Shown here in pieces: positions 49,311 to 61,028 of a stretch of DNA of 64,000 nt; the stretch's first letter is position 1; every line of letters begins with the position of its first letter. This stretch comes from Monomorium pharaonis (lineage: Eukaryota; Arthropoda; Insecta; Hymenoptera; Formicidae), in the NCBI RefSeq assembly GCF_013373865.1, contig NC_050473.1:17523597-17587596 (forward strand), read 5' to 3'. Both the position numbers and the translations under genes were made by a program. The notes beneath the pieces were generated by a model. The model had not been told where the DNA came from, searched no databases, and saw only the letters and a program-made list of their open reading frames with translations.

Positions 49311-52300
49311 TGGGAAAAAAAAGATCTACGCCGTATAACCTCGTAATTCACTCGTCGCGTTTTTAACGCGTCATAGCGGGGATCAGATTTCGAAGTTATA
49401 AACGGCAACGCTCGCACCATACGCTACGTGCGAATTTCTCGCCTCGCGAAGACAGACGCGGGGCCCCCACGGGCCCTTAAACGGGGCCGGACGTAAACAG
49501 CACCTCTCTGGAACCTCCGATCTTGGACCCACGATTAGACGATTTATCGCTAGCGGAGAAGTGAGTGCGCGCGCGCACGCGAGAGGGAGAGAGAGAGAGA
49601 TTGCCGAGGGAATGAATTATGATTACTTACTTGTTTTTCGGATGGCCCCGGCGGGGCTTCGTTAAGTGGAATCTAACGAAACAAATGCATAGAATGCGAG
49701 ATTACCTACCGGTACCGTTCGCTTTTTTTCTCCCCCCTTTCTTCGCTTTTTGCCTCCTTCCACCCGTCGATGAATCGTGTATGCTGATTAGATCGTCGGG
49801 ATCTTGTTCAATCATCTCATCGATGGATATGAGGTAGCAAAAAGTATTAAAACGTAAGGACGGTATGCCATAAATCCTCTTATCTCTCCATTATCTCCGC
49901 TCGTCCCGTTCGTTTGTGCAGGATTCGACTCGGCGTAATTTCACGATCCTCTTCGAAGTAGCCTTCGATCTGAGCGTCCACGAGAAATTCGAGTGAGACA
50001 CCTTTTTCGAAATTTCTCGCCGGAGATTGATCGATATTTAGGTCGTTCTTTGCTCATCCGCTTCTCCTTCTGCTATTGGACATCCGGTTGTCGTATTGCT
50101 CCCGTTCGTGTGGACGACGTCAGGACGTCAGGCTCGAAATAGAACGCGAAAGATTGAGACTATCTGATCGGATCCTCTCGAGTGGGATGAGGTGTTAATC
50201 GATCGCAATTATCAGTAATGATAGTCGCGTCCGGGCCCATTTACGACGTTCTAGCAACGACAGTTATTCGCCGTTCGTATCGATGGCCGATGGTCGCGCA
50301 TGAACGAATGTACGTGACCCTACGGGATCATTGAGTAGCTGAAGGATCCCGGAATTCCGTTACACCTATTCTATACGTAGCTACGTAGCTGAAATACAGT
50401 GGCTGCTCAGAATCTACAATAACTTAACCGGAGCTATCGGGGACTCTATTTTCCAAATATCATTTCCATAATCTCTTTCTGTAATTTTTACCGAAATAGA
50501 TTTACATTCAACGTTGCGTTGTTTTGAGGAACACAGGAGAGAATTATATTAAATAAAAAATTTGAAAGTATATATGTGAATCTTGTAAGATATATGTTTT
50601 ATTAATATTTGGTTACAAAATTATTTAGGTTACAAATATTGTCATCCTTAAGAATACAAATACAATGTATTATATTCATATATTCGAATATATCATCTCT
50701 TATATTCTTTTGAAAAAAAAAGTAGGGGCTAAGGTATTTTTATATCTGTTTTCTTTCTTATTTTTGGACGATTCATCTTCTATTTGATGGCCCAGCTTTT
50801 CTCTCGATTTTGTTTGGCTGGTGCTTCTTTTCGTTTCTTTTTTTTGGTTTCGTCTCTGGACCAGATGCTGTACGAAATCGTTTCGTGCTGGCGAGAGGTC
50901 TCATCTTGATGCCCAAACGAGTTTTAAATTGCTCCGCCGAAGGTATTTGAATGCGAAAACACGCAACGATGCAAAATGGACCGCCTAAACGCACCTGTTC
51001 GCCCAGTTCCCTGATTCTAAGTCTTCCGCTTTGTCCTTGAAGTCTGTTGTATCACATCGTTATCTCTGCGCTATTAGTTTCTAAAGCTATTAATCTTTAT
51101 TTACCACGAACGGATCAGAACTGCCATCTTGTAAAAAGTAGAAAAAAAGTAGATTAAAAGCTAAATATATTTCTTGTAATAAGGATAAATTAATCCGCTG
51201 TTGTAACGAGATCAGGATTAATATTATATTCGTATATTTATCTCAGTCAATATACAAATAAAATACCTTGAACATAAAACATTACGTATTAAATACAAAA
51301 TCCAATAACGTGGGAATTTATATTACCTACAAAAATAACTTTATGTCAAGTGGCATTTAATTTTGTACGCGTGAAATTCTGTTTAATTTAAATCATTTGC
51401 GTAATAATGTTAATAGGCTAATACCGTTAGGTGAATGAGATATTTGAGAAATAATCATGCATGTTTGGAAAATTATTGATGCTAGAATCGTATGTCTCGC
51501 CGTGAATAAAGAGGAAGCTGTTTATAAGGAGTACTGTGAAATCCACGGGATTCCACGGTAGAGGCCTTCTAGAATTCATACTTTCCACGCGGCGAGAGTT
51601 AGATCAGAAATTATACGACAGGTGGTCGAGTGCAACGTTACGCGCCGTCTTAATCTGAGTTATGATCTTGCGTAAACTCGGACTCGAAAACACCCGTCGG
51701 ATGCTTCAGCGACGAATTTTTACGACGAACAATATTACACCTTGCCCTCTCGACCTGTAAACCGTGTTCGAAATTGAAGTTTGGAAACAGTAACATTGAT
51801 ACTTTGTATTTGTGATGTTAATCGATATGTTTTTTTCATGCCCAAATGTGTACATACTTCGAAGAAGCATGGAACACTTTTATGAGCTCTGTTCAACGTT
51901 ACTTAAACGTTTATGCAAGAAGTTATAATAAACAACTAAATGCAAATGATTAAAGTATTTCTATGTTTGGCCGCCTGCTCATTTTTTTTTACTACTAATT
52001 AGAGCGATTTAAAATATTTCTTTTTGAGTGTTATATTCTTAAATTAATTATACGGGAAAAATAATGTCCTTTGATCACCCATATTTTTAAATTACTTTCA
52101 ATTATTAGCGATATGAAGTAGGAATATAAAAATAAATAGAAACACTTATCGCATATTAGTTTAATAGCAATTAATGTCGATCTGTATTAAACCGATATAT
52201 GATTAAAGCTCTTTTAAGACCTATGGCTAACAGACTTATGCAAAAAGTGTTACGAAGAAACGCATTAAGCGCGCATCTGACGATGAAAAGAAGCCCAGCA

Positions 52301-53516
52301 TCCATTTCACATCCTACCGTGATTCTGGTCTCGCGTATCATGTGGAAATAGTCCTCCTATGATCCGGCCAATCGGACCGAGTGTGCCGCCGCCTGAAAAA
52401 GGGATTCAATTTACCGGCTGTCCGAGGTTGACGAGGATAAGCCGGTGCCGTGGAGAAGATCCCGCGCGGTCTAAAGACGCGCGCTCGTATAGATATTCGC
52501 TACTCCAACGACGACACCAGATCATCCTAGATAAGGGTGAGAGGAACACACTCCGCGGGATAATGTTAGGCCTCTCGTCCGCGGGACGCGGGGGATGTGT
52601 TCGAGCCGCTTTGTGTATGTCAGACACGGGCTGTCGGGTATAGCGTCGCGAAACGGCCGATGTTCCCGACACGAGTGGCTCCGTGTCTCGTTGGTAATTC
52701 ATGTTCCGCCACGAGGAATCGGACGGAGACGGCCGCGTCTCTGCCGTTTGTCTACTTATTTATTTATTCTGTTAGGACAGTTGATCCAAATCGTCCGTTG
52801 AGACTCGTGGACACGTACGAATTGCGCCGCGGCCAACGTACCCCGGAGTCGCTGCGGGGAATTGTGTTTATTTCGCGGAAGCGATTACTTCGGTGTGTCA
52901 CTTATAATTGCGCTGTCAGAGTTACCATTGCAGACTGTTGTAAATAAATTCATCGGGCTATATGAATAATCGTTAAAATAATTAGATTATCGGGTTTATA
53001 GCTCGATGTTTCTTAAAATTACTGAAAATAATCAAAAGAATGCATTTACCAAGGATACAGCTGCGGTAAATTCGGCCTGGCGCGTTCAGGCAGACCGAAT
53101 TGTCGTGTTAATCCGCTATCGAGTAGCTCAATGGGGCAATCAAGGGTACAAATTGCATATCGGTGGTTGCAGAAAGGGAGTCTTCCCTCCGAAGAAGACT
53201 GAGAGTTTTTGTGCATCGGCCTTACGGTCGATTTTTCATCCGCAGGACGAGGCACTCGAGGAGAACTACTACCTTCGCTTATCCTCGAGTCTTTTGATCC
53301 TCGGTATCCACTACTAATGTGCCCAAAGCGGGATAACAGGCAAGGAGGGGGGGGGGAGGATTCTCTTGGTTTCGCGAGGTTCCCCGCGCCAAATTAGCAG
53401 TCCCTTTGTGCTGCCATTCGCTCGCTGTCAGCTCGATGAATTCAGTTTGCCTTGCTTGGCCGTTGCGCGCGTGCGCACACAGGTACACGGCTACACGTGC
53501 ACGCGTATATACACGA

Positions 53517-53532
53517 GGGGGGGGGGGGGGGG
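53517..53532 (+). repeat. Poly-G run of 16
   Basis: An uninterrupted G16 follows a purine/pyrimidine alternating ACACGTGCACGCGTATATACAC stretch. A shorter G9 run lies at about 53347. Length may be unreliable because homopolymers are error-prone. Confidence 0.8.
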
Positions 53533-56026
53533 CTCTTCTTCCGTGGCGTGTATTTCAATCGGGGGATCCGTTCGCCGCTGTTCCCGGAAGGCGTCCACGC
53601 GGGTTGATGCCGGACGAGCAGTCGACCGAAGGGACGGAAAAATGAAGAGCACGCCGAGGAGCAGAGTAATTCGGGCCAACGTTCGGGCGACGTCAAACCC
53701 CCGACGGCACTCTGGCCCGGTCGAGCACTCCGTCTCGACCTTTCTCGCGGATTGTTATTAACCTTTAACGGTCTGGATTTTGTGCCGTCTGGATTTTTTG
53801 CGGAGCGCGGAGCGGTCGGCGCTTGAAATTAATCGCCGTTTGTCACGTATAGCGGTAAAAACTGTAGCGACACTACATACCTGTCGCTGGATTCACTCGG
53901 GGCGAGGGCTTGATTGAGGCGACGTGGCGAGTTCTTCTTCCTTCTTCTTCTTCTTTTTTTTTTTTTTTTAATGCATCCATAAATCCAGCCGACGTGGTCG
54001 ACTTGCATAAATTTTTATGGGCTTTCCTCCTCTCGGGCGAACAGTGTGTTTTTTTTTCTTACAAAATATAAATGGGAATAATTGGAAATACTATTTGTCG
54101 GAGTTGAGAATCGGCTTTCTATTAATAAATATAGAAGGCTAGAAAGTGCGGAGATTAATGAGGGTCCGTGTGAATTTTTTATCTTTTAGGAGGAGAGGCT
54201 TTAAATCACTTTGTGCGTCACCGGGGAGCGCATTGAGATATCGGGGGGAAAAAGTTGCGCAGGGCTGAAAAATCCTTAGTATTCCACAAATCCCCGCTCG
54301 TGATGGACGGCGCGGGTTTTAGAAGGCTTCTTCCTCGCGACAAGATGTTTACTAAGGCCCGTACATTCCGGAATATCGGAACGCGCGATCTCCCCGCGCG
54401 CGTAATGGCGCAGTCAAATGGGGAAGGGGGAGGGGGAAGGGGGGAGGGACCCGATCTGTACGGCCAGCCGGGATCATCCATATTTGCGGCTTTTCTACGG
54501 TACTCGATTGATCGCTCGATCACGCGTCCGATGCTGCGATTTACGGCCGCCTATTCATCACCCATTGAGATCCGGCAAGAATCTTGAAGGTTGTATAGAA
54601 GCTCTCGGCTTTAATACATCAGGCAGCGACGTTTTATCGCCCGGACGCTCACAATTTAAAGCCCGGAATTTAAATGCGGTCCCTATCCCTATCAAACACT
54701 CCGTGGTTTCTTTTTTCCTCCCCTCCCCCCTCCCCTTGCTCGATTTAATTTCAAATCTGGTCTGCCGCACAACACCTTGTGCGCTCATGATTAAATTAAC
54801 CATCAATTTTTTGTGATGTTTTCTAATTAATTTTGGAGAAAATAAAATCGTTGGATTTTTTGGAAAGGGATCTTATAATAAATTTAGGGCCCGATCCTCC
54901 CTAAAAACCTCGATAGTATGCCCTCTTAAAAATGGAAATTAATTAAATTACGCGAGCGAGAGAGACATGCGGCTAACTCGACAGTTTCGTTTTTACGTCG
55001 CTCGGTACATAATCAACTATTCTAATAAACCGGTCTAAGAGTCGCAAATGAGAAAAAGGACGGAGGCGCCTCGGATAAGTCGGAACGGCCGTGACTTCAC
55101 GTAAAGGAACAGGCCTGTCTGTATGTTAATATCGGCTTTAATCATGCTATCGCGAGCGTAAATTACCGTTCGTCCCAGATTTATTCCGACTACCAGCACG
55201 GTCGTTCAAGGTTTTATGTCGCCCTTCGAGATTCCTCGTAACTTGTGCATGGTAGGAGCCGACTAGAACGTCGTTCGATTAACTGCCGGCCGCGTTCCGG
55301 GAGAATTCCGGGGAACATTAGAAGAGACGATGCCCCGCGTTCTTTCGCGTTATGACTACTGTCGGCTGTTAAAATTAACTGCCGCGGCCGATTGACTATG
55401 TAATTATCGGCTTCGTAATCGAAATTGACTCTAGGCACAAATTATCGTTCACGCACCACGACATTATTCACAGGGAGCAAATCCTCCCCTTCCCCCACCT
55501 TCCCCCGATGAATACGACAACGACGTCGACTGATCGTATCTATCGATCGGGGAACGAGAATCGTTTAGCATTTACGTTATGCGATTATCGAAGGAGCGGG
55601 TCTGAGAGACAAGAAAGAGAAAGAGAGAAAGAGAAATCTCACTATTTCTTCGATTATAACGGCCCGTTTGTTGAGTTATCGTTATTATCGTGACACGAAA
55701 ACATTCATGTGCTTAAGGCGATAGCTCGAATGATTTTTTTTCCTCGACCCCGACTTCTTATTGAGCCGCGCCACGTCACTTTTCCTGGTGAGCGTTCGTA
55801 AAATCCGTGGATTTAATCAGTAATGTCCCTTTTACAGCTTCTGCATTATTATTAGGCGGAGAGAGAACTGATAACGCACCGAGGTCCGGTAATTGCGGAC
55901 ACCGAGAATACCTCTGTAGCACTTATCCTTCATACACGCGAACGGAACCGTTATCGGATTAGCAGCCCGGTTACGCCATTTTCCCACATCCTCCATTTAT
56001 ACGAGATATAAATTCTCTATTCATGC

Positions 56027-56031
<5 letters not shown>

Positions 56032-56057
<26 letters not shown>
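56032..56057 (+). repeat. (CT)n microsatellite
   Basis: Thirteen CT units. Confidence 0.93.
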
Positions 56058-59000
56058 GTTTATACGACGTCAAGTGTTAAGTACGCAACCAGCTTCGAAG
56101 TATGCAGAGTCGGCTGGCGATTGTGTAATTGCGTAATTGTGTAACGGTCGAGAAGAGCCTCGAGAATTCTTCATCACATGCGCGAATTTTAATTACGTTT
56201 TATAACATATAGTTGCACTCTTTGACAATGTGGCATTACCAAGTATTGAAACGAGAAGATGATGAATAGATTTTTTAATAACGAGATGACAGATAGTTTT
56301 TTATATTAATACGTCTGCTGTCACAAAATTGTCACTGCCTTGCTACAATAATCAAACTTTAATAATATTTGTAATTTTCCCTGTGTGCGCGGATTATGCA
56401 ACAGCTAGGTTTGTGCCGTGCATATATATATATCGTTTCTTGCGACGTTAGTTCGTTAGGCAAACCTAACCGTCGTGTCAGTCAGGTGGACAATTGACAC
56501 CAATGGTGTTTATTCTCGTTGTATCTAATTAAATTAGAAGTCCACTGTATGTCTTGCTTCAAACTGATCAGCATGACTAAGTGTTAATTGTGTTAACGAG
56601 CAGGTCTCTTGATCTCTGTTACATGCATATCTTTCAATCTGTTAGATATTGAAAGCAATCTTATTGTGATTAAATTTGTGCAATTGTGATTAAAAATTGC
56701 TATGAAATACATAAGATACAAGAGATTAAAAATTTAATGTCTTATTTAAAGTATGTAGAATTTTTAAACTGCTACTTTGAATAAATCTAATTAAGTGTTA
56801 ATTTAATTAAAAACGGTTTCTATTATTAAAATTTAAAAAATTTAAAATAATATTGAATAACATTTTAAATAAATAATTAAGTTATTTTAACATTTTGTAA
56901 TATATATAAAATTAAAAGTTGAGAAATTCTAAAAGATATTCTTAAAAGTGTCAAATAAATTCTTAATTAAGCGTATGAATTTTCACCCAGAGTAATATTA
57001 ATGCCAGAAAAGTGTGAGCAGCGCTCCAGGCGTAAGTGAAATTATTTTAGTTAAATGCACTCGATTTTCTCTTCAAAGTTTCATGAAGATTGTTGACGTG
57101 AAACGGCCTTTTCATGCGAAACAACCTAATATTATCGTGCAAGCTGGTAATATCTATTCTTAGCGTGGTTCGCGAGTTTGTATGATATTCTACACTCGTA
57201 TTACGCCCGTGTGTCGTCTGCGACCTTTTTGATCATAGAGTGTATCCTATAATCTCGACGCGGGCGACCAGTATCGCACCACGGTCCAGCGGCTTCACAC
57301 GCATTCGCTATGCTATGTTGTCGGACTTCATTAAGAGGATCGTATAGCACTCCGTCCAAAGAAGGTCGAAAAAGAGAACGACGACGCTGGCGCTCGCACG
57401 TTTCGCATGTGCGAACGCGCGAAGGCAGGAAGAGGCAGAGAGAGATCTGCAGGAAGTTTGCCGAGTGTTGTATATCTTGTCATCCAATATTTTAGCACGG
57501 ATATTACGCGCAATTCCGCGTTAACCAGAGAACTGTGTACACTTCTTGAGTTATTATTACGTATCAAATTGCACTATTATGCGGGACCCATTGAAATTTT
57601 TGTTTGAGTTAAGCGAATCGAAATTGAATTCGCGCGTCGGGAAATTAGCGTTTCGCATCGTAAAAGAAAAATGTAACAATGAACGAATGAATTATTTGAA
57701 CGTGGAATCTGGAGAATGTCGCCCGGGATGCTTCCCTCGGTTGTTTATCGAGCAGGAAACTTTTGGTGAATAATGTGCGCATTGTGTATACACATATCCG
57801 TTGTTCCCGGATTCTGGGTGGTCAGGAATACTTCGGCGAGCTTAAGAAAAATTCTCGCGGACGCGTTACCAGGGTCTTCCGCGCGACGATCGCGAAACAA
57901 CGAAGCGGGATTGAAGTATTTACGGTCTCGTTGGGACAATGCTCACGCACCGTGGACCGTGTCCCCAACGTTACGCCTTCAATTCTCTTCTCGCTACCGC
58001 GACGAAATGTACAAGAGACAGAAAAAAGAAATGGTTTCCAGTACTTTTTGACTGCCATTTACGGATATATATCGGCATTCAAATTTACAGTGACCATTGT
58101 GGACATCAGATTGTAGCTTGGTGTTTCGGATATCTATCACTGTAATGTTTATCAATAATAAATTATTTGCAATGTGCTGCAAAAGATTTGAATAATCGAA
58201 ATTTGTTTGTATCATACCTATGGATCTTTTGTAGCGTCTCTGAAAGCATCGAATTTGTGAATTAAAATAAACGAAAAGCTAAGGAATTATTAACTGATAC
58301 TTATTTTATTAATAAATTATTGAAAAAGGAATGTTTAGTAATTAACAAGTAGCAAAAAATAATAAAACGGTAAAAATTAAATCGATGTAAATTTATTTCT
58401 GCAATTGTCATTTTTTTCATATCAGTTATTAGTTCCTCCAGTCTTAACATGAAGGATTTTATATTTAAGATTTTGTGAGCCGATATTTGATTGAGACCGA
58501 TTAATTCACTTTTCAAATAATTCAATTCGAATGAATCAACGCGTTTTGATTACGCGGAGTGCAACGAATTCTTTCGATGTCGTTCTGTTTCCATGGAGAA
58601 ACGTGGAAATGCCGGTGAACGCGGTACGGTAGGATCGTTGGCGGACGGGGCGCCTGGGGAAGAACCAGGAGGCCATTACCCGGTGTACCAACCATTCAAC
58701 CGACCAAGCCCATTACCATTTATCCTGGTAGCCGCGCACCGGAATTCGTACTTTTGCGGGCCGAACAAACCGAGCGAATTTATAATAACAAGGAACAACT
58801 CCTCGTTGCGCAGTAGCTACCCTCCCCCCGTAATCGGCATCCTGGATTGCGGGGGATGCCAATCGTTCGTCGATAGGTTGGAGGTGAATCTCGGTGAAAG
58901 CTGGATGAACGAAATCGGAAATATCTGTCCGTCTTAATTAACTGCCGCAGAAGTAGGTCGCGTCTCAATAGCGACAACGAAATCGTAACTAAACATCATG

Positions 59001-59600
59001 ATTCTTCTCCCGCGTAGGTAAATATATAAAGCTACAAGTGATATCGTGAAGCAGATCGTAAGGCTACTTTGTACCTTACAAAGGTTTTTGAAACTCGCTG
59101 GCAATTACTTTCCGATTTATTTGGATTAAATTGATCGACGCGACAATTAAATCGCAATCCTCTCGTCGAGAGTCCTTCATTGGTTACGTTTCGTACACGG
59201 CATTTCGATAGATGAAATCGAATAATCACGGCACGATCAACCGTGGCCGATTGTCGGGCGCAATGCTCCCATTTCCAGCGCGCGGCTTCGGAGCGCGCGA
59301 GACGAACGCGCCTAATCATTCCGTAAAATTGATAAACGGTGCACCGTGATCTATGGTCGTGCGCGATAGTAGTAAAGTACGTCTGTCCAGTGGAGAACAC
59401 GATGGCGACCGAGGCGGATCGGCGCTAGACAATTAGCAATGGGATTCGCTGCCGGTCGGCGGTTTCTTGCCGCGTTCCTTCTTCCTAGCGGGATTATTCG
59501 CCCCGCGACGTGGATAATCGCCCTCTGGGAGAGCCGTCCGTCCATTCGTTCGTTCGTTCGAGAGCAATATTACTGCCAGGCACGCTACGAGGGTAAGAAA

Positions 59601-59606
<6 letters not shown>

Positions 59607-59653
<47 letters not shown>
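59607..59653 (+). repeat. (GA)n microsatellite
   Basis: About 23 GA units followed by a further purine-rich 50 bp. Confidence 0.96.
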
Positions 59654-59659
<6 letters not shown>

Positions 59660-60010
59660 GGAGAGAAGTACAGAGAGAAAAAAAGAGAGAGATCGGCGAA
59701 GAAAGCCGAGGAACAGGATTTATTATGGGGATCGTATGTCCCGTAAGAGCAGCCGTGAAAGTGCACCGCGCCTGCAACCGAGAAGAGAGCCACATTGCCT
59801 CGCCTTTACGATTCCACCGCACTCGACATTCTGGCTGCTTCGTGCATATGATTAGTTAGCGGTAGATCATAGCCGCGTATGAATTATCGGCTAATCGCGC
59901 GCCACTGCCGGCGAATACGTCCCGCTCTTTCTCTCTTTGGCCTCTCGGAACGACTCTCGCGCAGAGAGGCTCCTCGACGGACGAAACGATCGCGCCGAGG
60001 AACACGATCT

Positions 60011-60018
60011 ATCTCTCT

Positions 60019-60051
<33 letters not shown>

Positions 60052-60052
60052 T
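60011..60052 (+). repeat. (CT)n-rich pyrimidine tract
   Basis: CT repeats with TTTC interruptions on the + strand, about 900 bp upstream of the ratchet site. Confidence 0.93.
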
Positions 60053-60904
60053 TTATAAAGCTTGCATTCCCGCAGTTATGAGATTACGACTTAGCCGTGA
60101 AATACGTTTAGCCTCTCCGATCCGCTCCTGCTCTCCGCGAGTTAGCCATTCTATCCGCTCGCGAACCCCGCGCGATCGTCAATCGAGCAGTGGAATTATC
60201 GTGGATTTGGACGAACCGTTTGATAAAAACGCTCCGACAGTAAGTTGGGAAGAAAGAACAAATTGTAAAAGATCCGCGTTCTCTCCCCCTCTCCCCCTTT
60301 TTTTGTTGCGACGAACTTTCGGCAAAAAGATTGACACGGCGTCGTTAAGCGACTCCGACCTTACGTAAGCCTGCCGAGTATTACGAACGTAATGTCCCGT
60401 AATTCATTTTTGTATCACGAACGACACGCTTCTTGCAACTTTCATACCTGTCGATACGCCTGTTTTTACTCTGGTGAGGCTATCGTCGCTCATCAACGAG
60501 ATTTCTGCGAGTGTATCCACGAGGTACCCAATCGCGGAATTTACGGAGCAAAAAGGTGACGCGGGATCAAGTGGAATTTACGAGTGCCATAATCGTTCGG
60601 TTATAGCGTGCATTGCAGATCTGCGTCATCGTTAAATTACGAATATTCAAATATATATTCCTCAAGGTTTTCTTTCCGATTTTTCTATCCTTGTTTTTTC
60701 TTTAAAACGATATTTTTTAGTATACATTTTTAATCTTTTTTTTTTCGTAAAAAAATTAATTTGAAAATCAATGAAAATAAATTACATTATGAAGCGTTTG
60801 CCGAAATGTATTTATTGCTATTATGGATATTCTTTTATTTAATTTGTTCAAATTTTATCTTTTATATGCTTATGATTCAGAGTATGCATTTATGTTCTGC
60901 GTCA

Positions 60905-60938
60905 TTAATTATATGATATTTTTCTGTTTCAGGTAAGT
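60905..60938 (+). promoter_or_regulatory. Recursive (ratchet-point) splice site
   Basis: TTTCTGTTTCAG is joined directly to GTAAGT: a strong 3' splice site with a 5' splice site regenerated at the same nucleotide (junction 60932|60933). ATTAAT about 25 nt upstream can act as a branch point. This matches the insect recursive splice consensus (pyrimidine tract, CAG, GTAAGT). Burnette and colleagues showed recursive splicing in Drosophila kuzbanian, outspread and Ultrabithorax, so the site falls in an intron of one of the known genes. Reading every AGGT on the + strand of the window, this was the only CAG|GTAAGT preceded by a pyrimidine tract. Use in vivo is inference. Confidence 0.75.
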
Positions 60939-61011
60939 TTCAACAAGCCTGTACTTCTATGTTTTTTGTTGGATTCAGCTGATACTATTTATGATTGGGT
61001 GCGAGATAAGT
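60933..61011 (+). other. Candidate recursive exon downstream of the ratchet point
   Basis: Starting at the ratchet junction, a frame beginning GTA AGT TTC AAC AAG stays open for 31 codons (pieces: SFNKPVLLCF, DTIYDWVRDK) until TAG at 61026-61028. A second perfect donor, GTAAGT, follows at 61012, giving a 79-nt exon with a +1 remainder. A further acceptor-like TTTTTTGTTGGATTCAG ends at 60978, so a shorter 33-nt exon (60979-61011) is also possible. The peptide matches no family I know. It may be skipped normally, serving only exon definition, or be a rare poison exon because 79 is not divisible by three. Confidence 0.35.
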
Positions 61012-61028
61012 GTAAGTTACAAACGTAG

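Larger units (their letters stand above)
45422..53516. other. Noncoding sequence, no gene seen
   Basis: Mixed composition with AT-rich pockets at 46900-47400, 50430-50760 and 51100-52250. The longest frames (119 codons at 48519-48878 minus, 116 at 52597-52947 plus) overlap others and have no recognisable features. Confidence 0.5.
53533..60010. other. Noncoding sequence, no gene seen
   Basis: A CpG-containing part (53533-56180), an AT-rich part (56180-57000) and mixed DNA to 60 kb. The 114-codon plus frame at 58593-58937 and the 138-codon plus frame at 59439-59855 (through a GA microsatellite) have no domain or splice support. Confidence 0.5.

Noticed and set aside
58593..58937. 114-codon plus frame with Gly/Pro-rich start
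   Set aside because: No domain, no convincing start context, overlaps a minus frame, and no splice signals that would link it to outspread.
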